From NCBI RefSeq assembly GCF_937951745.1, contig NZ_CALFBQ010000029.1, positions 25,767 through 89,766 of the forward strand: a stretch of DNA of 64,000 nucleotides, written 5' to 3'. This DNA is from an uncultured Chloroflexus sp. (lineage in GTDB: Bacteria > Chloroflexota > Chloroflexia > Chloroflexales > Chloroflexaceae). This document shows positions 35,434 through 43,765 of this stretch, piece after piece (positions within the stretch are counted from its first letter, which is position 1; every line of letters begins with the position of its first letter). The notes under the pieces are model-generated. The model made no database searches and was not told the origin of the DNA. It was given only the letters and a program-made list of their open reading frames with translations. Both the position numbers and the translations under genes were made by a program.

Positions 35434-36475
35434 CGGTCACGAAGATCGGGTTGGTAAAGAGCCACGGTTTGCCGCCCCAATACGCTTCGACGCGGTAGAT
35501 GCCGTCGTCGTCAACCGTTTGGCGGATGCGGCGAATGCCGCTGGTCATCACTTCGCCGTTCACAATTAAACGCGCATACGCATCGACGCCAACATCAACT
35601 TCTACCAGCAACGGTCCGCCGGCGAGGCTGATCGTGTCGCCCATTTCCGCTGTTTCACCGGGCCGGCTGAGACGGAAGATGATCGATGGCGCTTCGCCAT
35701 CAAGCCGGTTGGCAAAGTAACAACGTCCGGCGGTTAACGCAGCATAGACCTGATTGGTGGCCTCTTTCGCATCACTGCTGAGCGGTTCGGCAAGTAGAAG
35801 GTAGTTGGTAAGGGTGCGGAAGATCCACGGGTAGGGAAAGACCTCGATCTCGCCCCATGGCGCTTGGCGTTTGAATCCGTGGGCATCGACGCCACCGATA
35901 CCGAAGGTGCGCCGACCGGCCATATTCAGCCGATCCCACCACCACAAAGTCGCCAGCGTCGGCCCGCTCAGGCCCAAGCGCGGGTTGAGCACCAGCGCCA
36001 GTTTGTTGCGCTCGGTTAGGTGCTCGCCCCAATCACTCATCAAATTCCACAACTCTAGCCCAACGACGCGCCCTTCGCGCTGGCTTGGTCCATCAATCGT
36101 CCAGTCATCCCAACGGTAGATGTCTTTAAACGAATTGCGGATTCGCTCGTCGGGATGGGCAATAATGCCGAAGCCGCCGCGATTGTACACTTCATCAATG
36201 AATTGTTGCGGTGGCAGTTGGTTGCTAATCACCGTGTCAACGTTGAGGGCGAGGAAGTGGTTGTGATTAGGGGTGATTTCATGGCCGACGATGACTAATA
36301 CATCGTCGTGCCAGCCGGCAAAGGGCAAGCCTTCGAGGGTGTCGTGGTCGGTGACAATCACCCAGCGCAGGCCAGCCTCACGGGCAGCGGCAATGAGTTG
36401 CGGAAAGGTAGCCGATCCGTCCGAGTAGGTGGTATGCATGTGGATTGCGCCGGGGTAGATGAAGGGATAGTTCAT
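35423..36475 (-). CDS. PHP-domain metallohydrolase (CehA/McbA-like)
   Basis: This 350-residue protein begins with a PHP fold: IHMHTTYSDGSATFPQL (HxH), VIVTDHDTLEGL (DHD), VGHEITP (HE), IIAHPDERI and VDAHGF. These supply the usual three-metal site of phosphoesterases. After about residue 270 a beta-rich C-terminal part follows. The physiological substrate is unknown. GGAGAA lies 4 nt before ATG 36475. Its 3' end overlaps the convergent dtxR-type gene by 11 nt. Confidence 0.82.
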   Translation of the reverse strand: MNYPFIYPGAIHMHTTYSDGSATFPQLIAAAREAGLRWVIVTDHDTLEGLPFAGWHDDVLVIVGHEITPNHNHFLALNVDTVISNQLPPQQFIDEVYNRGGFGIIAHPDERIRNSFKDIYRWDDWTIDGPSQREGRVVGLELWNLMSDWGEHLTERNKLALVLNPRLGLSGPTLATLWWWDRLNMAGRRTFGIGGVDAHGFKRQAPWGEIEVFPYPWIFRTLTNYLLLAEPLSSDAKEATNQVYAALTAGRCYFANRLDGEAPSIIFRLSRPGETAEMGDTISLAGGPLLVEVDVGVDAYARLIVNGEVMTSGIRRIRQTVDDDGIYRVEAYWGGKPWLFTNPIFVTATT

Positions 36476-36854
36476 AGCGTTCTCCGCTAGTAACATCGAT
36501 ACGCGGTTGTTATAGATAGTATAGCCGCAAAGCGACACTAGCGATGCGTGGATGTCAAGTGTTAGGCAGGGCCGTGTGCTGGCTGTGATTATGCGGGGCG
36601 GATTGGCCGCAGCCAGCTCCTGCTCTCGCACACACCAATGCGTGTAGGGATGGATCTCGCTCTCGTGGGGATTGCTTCGCCGCGCTACGCGCAGCTCGCA
36701 ATAACAAACGGGGAGCAGCTTTCCAAAAAACCTTTGCGTGGGTCGGCGCGGAGAACGGGCAGTTTATCAGCGCCCGTGCGTCCTAAAAAACCTTTGCGCT
36801 CTCGGCGCCCGCTGCGCCTTTGCGTTTACTAAGATATGCTACTATACCCACGTT
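36476..36854. other. Intergenic region with dispersed repeat and AAAAAACCTTTGCG pair
   Basis: About 380 bp between divergent genes. The part 36668-36706 (ATTGCTTCGC to GCTCGCAATAACA) is related to 25057-25117. AAAAAACCTTTGCG occurs at 36725-36738 and again at 36785-36798. TATGCTACTATA just before the glycosyltransferase ATG may hold a -10 element. Confidence 0.5.
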
Positions 36855-37958
36855 ATGATCACCATTGACATCGATGCCAGCCGGGCGACGGTTGCTCAGC
36901 GCACTGGTACCGAACGCTACAGCTATGAGGTGATTGCGGCCTTAGACCGGATCGCGCCGGCGGAGGTGCAATTTCGCCTTTATATCAACGGTGGGCACGA
37001 TCGGTTACCGCCGCTGAGCCAGCGAGTGCAGGTGCGCGATATTCGCTGGCCGCGACTGTGGACGCATCTGCGCCTTGGGCCGGCCAGTTGGCGCGCACGC
37101 CCGCAGGTGTTGTTTGTGCCGGCGCATGTCGTGCCGCTGCTCCATCCGCCTACGGTAGTGACCATTCACGATGTAGGCTATCGGGTCTTTCCCGAGGCGC
37201 ATACCGCTCGCCGTCGGCTCGAACTCGAGGTGACGACGCGATGGAGTTTACGCGCGGCCCGGCGCGTGCTGGCCGTTTCCCATGCCACCAAGCGCGATCT
37301 GGTCAATTGGTATGGGATCGATCCCGACCGGATTATGGTCACGCACCTTGGCTTGAGCGCGGAAGTTAGACCGCCGGACGATCCGCAGTGTGTTGCGGCT
37401 GTGCGCGCGCGCTACGGCTTGGCGCAACGTCCATATCTTTTGTATATCGGTACGGTGCAGCCGCGCAAGAATCTGGCGCGGCTGATTGAGGCGCTGGCGA
37501 CCGTATTGGCTGCCGGTTACGATCTTGATCTGGTGCTGGCTGGCAAGCGCGGCTGGCTGAGCGAACCGATCGAACGGCGGGCCAACGAGTTAGGCGTTGT
37601 CGATCGGGTTCGTTTTACTGGCTATGTAGCCGATGCCGATCTGCCCGCGCTACTGGCCGGTGCGTTGGCGTTTGTCTTTCCTTCGCTCTACGAAGGCTTT
37701 GGCTTACCAGTTCTAGAGGCGATGGCATGCGGTGCGCCGGTCATTACCAGCACGATCTCGTCGCTGCCGGAAGTGGCCGGCGATGCGGCGTTGCTGGTTG
37801 ACCCGCTCGATACGAATGCTATTGCCGCCGCGATCGTGCGCATGCATGATGATACGGCCTTGCGCACTGATCTGCGGCAACGCGGTTTGGCGCGTGCGCG
37901 CCAGTTCACGTGGGAAGCGTGTGCGCGGCGGACGCTTGAGGCATTGATAATGGATTGA
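36855..37958 (+). CDS. Glycosyltransferase family 1/4 (GT-B)
   Basis: This 367-residue GT-B enzyme begins ITIDIDASRATVAQRTGTERYSYEVI, with the acceptor-side Gly loop. The C-terminal donor domain has LLYIGTVQPRKNLARLIEAL and FPSLYEGFGLPVLEAMACGAPVI, the EX7E motif. It is most like mannosyl- or glucosyltransferases of cell-surface polysaccharide synthesis; the sugar is not known. The open frame extends upstream to 36738 across repeat-like sequence, so ATG 36855 is taken. The DUF309 gene follows after 4 nt. Confidence 0.87.
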   Translation: MITIDIDASRATVAQRTGTERYSYEVIAALDRIAPAEVQFRLYINGGHDRLPPLSQRVQVRDIRWPRLWTHLRLGPASWRARPQVLFVPAHVVPLLHPPTVVTIHDVGYRVFPEAHTARRRLELEVTTRWSLRAARRVLAVSHATKRDLVNWYGIDPDRIMVTHLGLSAEVRPPDDPQCVAAVRARYGLAQRPYLLYIGTVQPRKNLARLIEALATVLAAGYDLDLVLAGKRGWLSEPIERRANELGVVDRVRFTGYVADADLPALLAGALAFVFPSLYEGFGLPVLEAMACGAPVITSTISSLPEVAGDAALLVDPLDTNAIAAAIVRMHDDTALRTDLRQRGLARARQFTWEACARRTLEALIMD

Positions 37959-37962
37959 AACG

Positions 37963-38313
37963 ATGGAACATACGACCGAACCAACCCTTGTGTCCGATCC
38001 CTTTCTGGCTGGTATGCAGCTCTTCAACGCCGGCGAGTATTGGCATGCCCACGAGCAATGGGAAATCTGCTGGCGCGCGGCGCAGGGGGAAGAGGCCGAG
38101 TTTTACAAGGCTTTGATCCAGACCGCAGCGGCGTTAGTAAAGTGGCGGCAGGGCAATCTGCGCGGTTTGCGGCTCAATTGGGCCAAAGCGCAGCGCCGGC
38201 TAGCGCAATTGCCGGCAGTCTATCGCGGAGTCGATGTGGTGGCGTTGGCCATGGCGATGGCGGCAATACTGACTGATCCGGCGAGCGGAGAGGGGCCTAA
38301 CCTAGGGGCATAG
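37963..38313 (+). CDS. DUF309 family protein
   Basis: This 116-residue helical protein has the DUF309 signature FNAGEYWHAHEQWEICWRAAQGEEAEFYKALIQTAAALVKW, with conserved His and Glu near residues 27-34. The function of the family is unknown. It starts 4 nt after the glycosyltransferase gene and ends inside a 12-bp hairpin, so it is the last gene of this transcript. Confidence 0.85.
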   Translation: MEHTTEPTLVSDPFLAGMQLFNAGEYWHAHEQWEICWRAAQGEEAEFYKALIQTAAALVKWRQGNLRGLRLNWAKAQRRLAQLPAVYRGVDVVALAMAMAAILTDPASGEGPNLGA

Positions 38314-38330
38314 CAGCGTGCTATGCCCCT
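38304..38330. terminator. Perfect 12-bp bidirectional hairpin
   Basis: AGGGGCATAGCA, a 3-nt loop, then TGCTATGCCCCT. It overlaps the DUF309 stop codon and lies just before the converging lon stop at 38343. It probably ends both transcripts, though without clear T runs. Confidence 0.7.
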
Positions 38331-38342
38331 GCGACTTGCCCG

Positions 38343-40775
38343 TTAATCGTCATTATCCAACCGGCGCGGGATAACGCGCGGCGCACGACGTGGCTCTTTC
38401 GGTGGTGGCGGGCCAAGTACCAGATCGAGCGCCTGTTCAATCCGCTCAATGAGATGGATCGTCAATTGCCGGCGCAAGACTGCCGGAATCTCGGCCAGAT
38501 CGTGCTCGTTGCGCTTAGGTAGAATGATCTGGCGAATGCCGGCCCGGTACGCGCCAAGTACCTTCTCTTTTACCCCACCAATCGGTAAAACGCGCCCTTG
38601 TAAGGTAATCTCGCCCGTCATCGCAATATCGTGGCGCACGGTGCGGCCGGTCAATGCTGAGATCAGCGCCGTGGCGATAGTCACCCCTGCCGACGGGCCA
38701 TCTTTTGGGGTGGCACCTTCGGGGACGTGGACGTGGACATCGAGCTTATCGAAGTGGCGGCCCTCGATGCCCAGACGCGCAGCGTTAGCGCGGGCAAACG
38801 AGAGCGCAGCCTGCGCCGACTCTTGCATCACCTCACCGAGCTGGCCGGTCAGCAGCAGGTTGCCTTTGCCGTCCATCAACACCACTTCTACCGGCATAAT
38901 GTCGCCACCAGCACTGGTATAGACCATACCGATCGCTACCCCTACGTGATCGTGCGGATCAACCTTACCGATCTCAAAACGAGGCGGGCCGAGCAGTTTC
39001 GGCAAGGCGCGTGGCGTGATCTGGCGTGGGTAGCGTTTGCCCTCGGCGATGCGACGAGCGACTTTGCGGCAGATCGCGCCAATCTCGCGTTCGAGGTTAC
39101 GCACGCCGGCTTCGTAGGTGTAATTGCGGATAATCGCGTGGATCGCTTCATTTCCGAACCGGATCGTCGCCGGCGGCAGGCCGCTGTCAGTCATTTGGCG
39201 CGGAATGAGGAAGCGGCGGGCAATATGTAGCTTCTCATCCTCGGTATAACCCGGCAACTCCACCAGTTCCATACGGTCGAGCAGCGCGTCAGGGATGGCG
39301 TCGGCGACGTTGGCCGTGGTAATGAACAGGGTCTGGCTGAGGTCGTAGGGCAGATCGAGATAGTGATCGCTAAAGGTGCTGTTCTGTTCTGGATCGAGCA
39401 CCTCAAGCAGGGCTGCCGCTGGATCGCCGCGAAAATCACTGCCCAGCTTATCAACCTCGTCGAGCATAAAGACCGGGTTGATCGTGCCGGCCACCTTCAT
39501 CCGCTGCAAGATGCGTCCGGGCAGTGCGCCGATATAGGTGCGGCGGTGACCGCGAATTTCAGCCTCGTCGTGCACGCCGCCAAGGCTGAGGCGGACGAAG
39601 CGGCGGCCTAGCGCCTCGGCGATGCTCTGACCGAGGCTCGTCTTGCCGACGCCGGGCGGGCCGACGAAGCAGAGGATGGGCGCGCGACGGGCGGGGCCGG
39701 CCAGTTGGCGCACGGCGATGTACTCAAGGATGCGATCCTTAACTTTGCGCAAACCGTAATGGTTGCGTTCGAGCACCGCTGCGGCTGCGCGCAAATCGCG
39801 ATTCTCTGGGCTAGCATTGCTCCACGGCAGCGAAATCAGCCAATCGAGATACGTGCGCAACATACCATGTTCGGGTGACATTGGCGAGATAAGATCGAGC
39901 CGGGCCAATTCTTCCTCGAAGCGGGCCATCGCGTGTGCAGGTAGGCCGGCAGCGGCAGCCCGTTCGCGCAAGAGCGCAATCTCGCGGCGCGACGGATCCT
40001 CTTGACCGAGTTCGCGTTGAATGGCGCGCAACTGCTCGCGCAAGAACAGTTCACGCTGGCTGCGGTCAACCTCCTGCTGTACTTGACTATGGATACGGTT
40101 TTCGAGTTCAAGCAGGTCTAACTCTTTTGCCAGCAAGATTTCGAGCTGACGCAAACGTTGCTCGACGTCGACCAATTCGAGGATCTTTTGCCGCTCTTCG
40201 ACCGAGATAGGCAGCAAGGCGGCAATGATATCGGCCAACTCGCCGGGTTCGGCACTGTTGAGGGCGGTGAGGTAGGCATCGTCGGGCAAATTGCGCGACA
40301 GACGCACGATCTTCTCGAAGGTGGTCAAGATCGTGCGGCTAAGCGCCTCGACCATCAGTGCCGCATCTTCATCGAGCGGCGGGGTTTCGAGTGGCGCGGC
40401 CAGCACACGCAGCGCCGGGTGTTCAGCCACCACACGAACGATCCGCATGCGTTGTCGCCCTTCAAGCACGATACTCAGCGTACCGTCCGGAAGGCGGCGC
40501 AGGCGCTGTACCACGGCTTCTACACCAACACTGTACAAGTCATTTATCCCAACCGAGAAGTCTTCGGTCGGGCCACGGGCAGCAACTGCGAGGACAATGC
40601 GGTCGCCAGCTGCTGCTTGCTCTACCGCATTGATTGCGCGCTCATCATTAACGAAGAGCGGCGCTAGCATCTGTGGAAAGAGGACGCTATCGAGCAGAGG
40701 CAACACCGGACGCTCGACGAGCGTTGTGTCGGTCACAGGTGATGTCGATTGTTCATTGGCCGGAGTCGTGGTCAT
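38343..40775 (-). CDS. lon: ATP-dependent protease Lon
   Basis: This 810-residue LonA protease has an N-terminal substrate-binding domain (from residue 22, VLPLLDSVLFPQMLAPLFV), a coiled-coil middle and an AAA+ domain with Walker A GPPGVGKTS near residue 373 and Walker B PVFMLDEVDKLG. A C-terminal peptidase domain has the catalytic Ser at about 695 (KDGPSAGV) and Lys at about 738 (GGVKEKVLGAYRAG). It degrades damaged and short-lived proteins. ATG 40775 follows AGGAG by 7 nt. No HspR/CIRCE site was seen upstream. Confidence 0.97.
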   Translation of the reverse strand: MTTTPANEQSTSPVTDTTLVERPVLPLLDSVLFPQMLAPLFVNDERAINAVEQAAAGDRIVLAVAARGPTEDFSVGINDLYSVGVEAVVQRLRRLPDGTLSIVLEGRQRMRIVRVVAEHPALRVLAAPLETPPLDEDAALMVEALSRTILTTFEKIVRLSRNLPDDAYLTALNSAEPGELADIIAALLPISVEERQKILELVDVEQRLRQLEILLAKELDLLELENRIHSQVQQEVDRSQRELFLREQLRAIQRELGQEDPSRREIALLRERAAAAGLPAHAMARFEEELARLDLISPMSPEHGMLRTYLDWLISLPWSNASPENRDLRAAAAVLERNHYGLRKVKDRILEYIAVRQLAGPARRAPILCFVGPPGVGKTSLGQSIAEALGRRFVRLSLGGVHDEAEIRGHRRTYIGALPGRILQRMKVAGTINPVFMLDEVDKLGSDFRGDPAAALLEVLDPEQNSTFSDHYLDLPYDLSQTLFITTANVADAIPDALLDRMELVELPGYTEDEKLHIARRFLIPRQMTDSGLPPATIRFGNEAIHAIIRNYTYEAGVRNLEREIGAICRKVARRIAEGKRYPRQITPRALPKLLGPPRFEIGKVDPHDHVGVAIGMVYTSAGGDIMPVEVVLMDGKGNLLLTGQLGEVMQESAQAALSFARANAARLGIEGRHFDKLDVHVHVPEGATPKDGPSAGVTIATALISALTGRTVRHDIAMTGEITLQGRVLPIGGVKEKVLGAYRAGIRQIILPKRNEHDLAEIPAVLRRQLTIHLIERIEQALDLVLGPPPPKEPRRAPRVIPRRLDNDD

Positions 40776-40905
40776 AGCCTCGCTCCTGCGCAGGCCGACA
40801 GATACGATGGACAATATGCCTGCGCATTGGTATATATTGTATGTTCAGTGTAGCATATACTGGCAGATTGCGCGTTACTTGTTGGTTGTTCACGGAAAGA
40901 ATACG

Positions 40906-41709
40906 GTGAAGATTTCGCTCAATAGCATTACTTTGCACGTCGAACTCGTCGGGGCGGGGCCGTCGTTGCTCTTACTGCACGGTTTTACCGGCAACGTTCA
41001 GACGTGGCAACCGCTGGTTTCGGCCCTTGCTGCCCGTTACACGGTGGTGATGGTTGATCTGATCGGGCATGGCCAGAGCGACGCTCCCGCTGATCCGGCG
41101 CGGTATGCGATCGAGCAGTGCGTGGCCGATCTGCTGGCGCTGCTCGATCACCTGCACTTGGCACAGGTTGATCTGTGCGGTTATTCGATGGGCGGCCGGA
41201 TCGGATTATTGTTGACTGCTCATGCACCGGAACGAGTCAGGCGGCAAATCTTGATCGGTGCCTCGCCGGGCTTGGCCGATCCAGCCGAACGAGCAGCCCG
41301 CTTAGCGAGTGATGAGGCGCTGGCGGCCCGGATCGAGCGCGAGGGTCTTGAGTGGTTTGTCGATTACTGGGCGGAGCAACCAATCTTTGCGACGCAACAA
41401 CGCTTACCAGCGGCAGTACGCGCAGTGCAGCGGGCACAACGCTTAGCCGGCAGCGCCCATGGCTACGCCAACGCTCTCCGTGGCCTGAGTGTTGGGCGGC
41501 AGCCGTCGTTGTGGGCGGCGTTGCCAGCCATCGCTACCCCCACGCTGCTCATCACCGGCGCACTTGACGAAAAGTTCTGTGCCATCGCAGCGCAGATGGC
41601 GGCGCTGATGCCACATGCGCGTCACGTGATCGTGCCGGATGCCGGTCACGCCGTACATTTGGAGCAGCCAGAAGTAGTGGCGGGATTGATGATGTATAGC
41701 GAATGGTGA
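40906..41709 (+). CDS. menH: Alpha/beta hydrolase, probable SHCHC synthase MenH
   Basis: This 267-residue alpha/beta hydrolase has LLLLHGFTGNVQTW (oxyanion region), the nucleophile elbow GYSMGGR, an acid Asp near GALDEKF and the His in DAGHAVHLEQPE. MenH makes 2-succinyl-6-hydroxy-2,4-cyclohexadiene-1-carboxylate in menaquinone synthesis. The assignment over generic hydrolases rests on DLIGHGQSDAP and on the menB, menA and menE genes that follow. The start is taken as GTG 40906 (GGAAAG upstream), which places the first strand correctly; longer in-frame readings run through the lon promoter region. Confidence 0.82.
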   Translation: MKISLNSITLHVELVGAGPSLLLLHGFTGNVQTWQPLVSALAARYTVVMVDLIGHGQSDAPADPARYAIEQCVADLLALLDHLHLAQVDLCGYSMGGRIGLLLTAHAPERVRRQILIGASPGLADPAERAARLASDEALAARIEREGLEWFVDYWAEQPIFATQQRLPAAVRAVQRAQRLAGSAHGYANALRGLSVGRQPSLWAALPAIATPTLLITGALDEKFCAIAAQMAALMPHARHVIVPDAGHAVHLEQPEVVAGLMMYSEW

Positions 41710-41802
41710 ATAGCCCCCCATTTAGGAATGTGGGCATCTGGGTGACAACGGGCGACAACGGTGGATGGCCATCCGGGAACGCGGGCATCCTGCCGACCGG
41801 AA

Positions 41803-41822
41803 AGCCGCACGGCCGTGCGGCT
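41803..41822. repeat. Dispersed palindrome (copy 2)
   Basis: A perfect 20-bp palindrome with arms AGCCGCACGG / CCGTGCGGCT, between menH and menB. The flanking bases also match the copy at 24021-24043. Confidence 0.75.
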
Positions 41823-41949
41823 CTCCGATTGAACATCGAACAGCAAATCATTTACCCTTCGGGCCGAAATAGATGATAGGGAACGTTGGTCGGATAAGGT
41901 TGTGGTACATTATCTATAGGCTGCCAATCTGACAACAGCGAGGAGATGT

Positions 41950-42777
41950 ATGCCAATCGAGTGGGTCAAAGTTCACGACTATACTGACATTATTTACGAG
42001 CACGACGCGGCTGGCGAGGGGATTGCCAAAATCACGATCAACCGGCCCGAAAAGCGTAATGCGTTTCGGCCTGAAACGGTTAATGAGCTGATTGACGCAT
42101 TTTCGCGCGCGCGCGACGACGAGCGGATCGGTGTGATTCTGTTTACCGGCGCTGGTGATAAGGCGTTCTGTTCGGGCGGCGATCAGAGCGTGCGCGGTGT
42201 TGGCGGGTATGTCGGTAAAGACCAGATTCCGCGCCTGAACGTGCTTGATCTCCAGCGCCTGATCCGGATTATTCCCAAGCCGGTCATCGCGCTGGTGGCC
42301 GGCTATGCCATCGGCGGCGGCCATGTGTTGCACGTGGTCTGCGATCTGACCATCGCTGCCGATAACGCCATCTTTGGCCAGACCGGGCCGAAGGTGGGCA
42401 GCTTCGATGGTGGCTACGGCTCGAACCTGCTGGCCCGCATGGTCGGCGATAAGAAGGCGCGCGAGATTTGGTACTTGTGTCGGCAGTACAATGCCCAGCA
42501 AGCGTTAGACATGGGCTTGGTGAACGCAGTGGTGCCGCTTGAGCGGCTAGAAGACGAAGGGGTGCAGTGGGCGCGTGAGATTTTGGAGCATAGCCCGCTA
42601 GCGATCCGAATGCTCAAAGCGAGCATCAATGCTGCCGCCGACGGCTATGCCGGGTTGCAGCAGTTGGCCGGTGATGCGACCTTGCTTTACTATCTCACAG
42701 AGGAAGCACAGGAAGGGAAGCAAGCATTTCTCGAAAAGCGTAAACCAAACTTCCGTCGCTTCCGGCGCTATCCGTGA
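41950..42777 (+). CDS. menB: 1,4-dihydroxy-2-naphthoyl-CoA synthase MenB
   Basis: This 275-residue crotonase-family enzyme closes the second ring of the naphthoquinone by intramolecular Claisen condensation of o-succinylbenzoyl-CoA. MenB-specific segments are [10 protein letters not shown] (oxyanion hole), [40 protein letters not shown] and the C-terminal [15 protein letters not shown]. The GAGGAG ribosome site lies 4 nt from ATG 41950. It is separated from menH by 240 bp containing a palindrome, so it may have its own promoter. Confidence 0.96.
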   Translation: MPIEWVKVHDYTDIIYEHDAAGEGIAKITINRPEKRNAFRPETVNELIDAFSRARDDERIGVILFTGAGDKAFCSGGDQSVRGVGGYVGKDQIPRLNVLDLQRLIRIIPKPVIALVAGYAIGGGHVLHVVCDLTIAADNAIFGQTGPKVGSFDGGYGSNLLARMVGDKKAREIWYLCRQYNAQQALDMGLVNAVVPLERLEDEGVQWAREILEHSPLAIRMLKASINAAADGYAGLQQLAGDATLLYYLTEEAQEGKQAFLEKRKPNFRRFRRYP

Positions 42778-42839
42778 AGAAGGATACCGCAAAGATGCGA
42801 GAGTGCAGGTCTCGTTGATGCACAAAAGGGAGCCCAAGG

Positions 42840-43748
42840 ATGACCTCTAAAGCAGCTCCGGCAGCGCCGCCGTCACGGTTGAAGGTGTGGCTGATGGCCG
42901 CTCGTCCGGCGACGTTGCCAGCCGCCGTGGTGCCGGTGCTGGTCGGTTCGGCACTCGCGTTTAGCGCCGGTCAGTTTCAGCCACTGGTGATGCTGGCGGC
43001 CTTGCTAGGGGCGCTCTTTATCCAGATCGGTACCAATCTGGCTAACGACTATTTTGACGCCAAGAAGGGGGCCGATACCAGTGAGCGGCTTGGCCCGCCA
43101 CGGGTGACGCAGCTCGGCCTGTTGCCGGCCAAAACGGTGCTGGCGGCGGCGCTGATCAGTTTTAGCATTGCGGCCATAGCCGGCATCTATCTGATCGTCG
43201 TAGCCGGCTGGCCGATCCTCGTGATCGGGTTGCTATCGATTGCCGCCGGCATCCTCTACACCGCCGGCCCGTTTCCGCTCGGCTACAACGGTCTTGGTGA
43301 TCTGTTCACCTTTGTCTTTTTCGGATTGGTGGCCGTGATTGGCACCGACTACGCCCACACCGGCCAATTCCGTTGGGTGGCATTGTGGGCTGCGTTACCG
43401 GTGGCGATGCTGGTAACGGCGATTCTGGTGGTGAACAATCTGCGCGATGCGCCAACTGACCGCAAAGCGGGCAAGCGCACGCTGGCGGTGATCTTCGGCG
43501 AACGCTTTGCTCGCAGCGAGTTTGCGGTGCTAGTGATCGGCGCCTTTGTGTTGTTGCCACTGGCGTGGATGTGGGGCGGTGAATCGCCGTTCACGCTGCT
43601 GGCTTGGCTCACCGCGCCGATGGCGCTCAACCTGATCGATTTCGTCAACCGTGAGCGCGGGCGAGCGTTGAATAAGGCATTGGTCGGAACCGGAAGGTTG
43701 CACCTGTTCTTTGGGGTGCTCTTTGCCATCGGGTTGTTGTTAGGGTAG
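42840..43748 (+). CDS. menA: 1,4-dihydroxy-2-naphthoate polyprenyltransferase MenA
   Basis: This 302-residue UbiA-family membrane enzyme attaches the isoprenoid tail to DHNA, giving demethylmenaquinone. About eight to nine hydrophobic helices are seen. The Asp-rich motif is NLANDYFDAKKGADTSERLGPPRV near residues 62-85, and the second is VNNLRDAPTDRKAGKRTLAV near 198-217. GGGAG precedes ATG 42840. It lies 62 nt after menB and 17 nt before menE. Confidence 0.93.
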   Translation: MTSKAAPAAPPSRLKVWLMAARPATLPAAVVPVLVGSALAFSAGQFQPLVMLAALLGALFIQIGTNLANDYFDAKKGADTSERLGPPRVTQLGLLPAKTVLAAALISFSIAAIAGIYLIVVAGWPILVIGLLSIAAGILYTAGPFPLGYNGLGDLFTFVFFGLVAVIGTDYAHTGQFRWVALWAALPVAMLVTAILVVNNLRDAPTDRKAGKRTLAVIFGERFARSEFAVLVIGAFVLLPLAWMWGGESPFTLLAWLTAPMALNLIDFVNRERGRALNKALVGTGRLHLFFGVLFAIGLLLG

Positions 43749-43765
43749 AGGCTGTTGTTTCTGTG

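Noticed and set aside
40291..40905. N-terminal extension of the menH frame
   Set aside because: It runs antisense through lon and through its promoter region; the hydrolase fold begins after GTG 40906.
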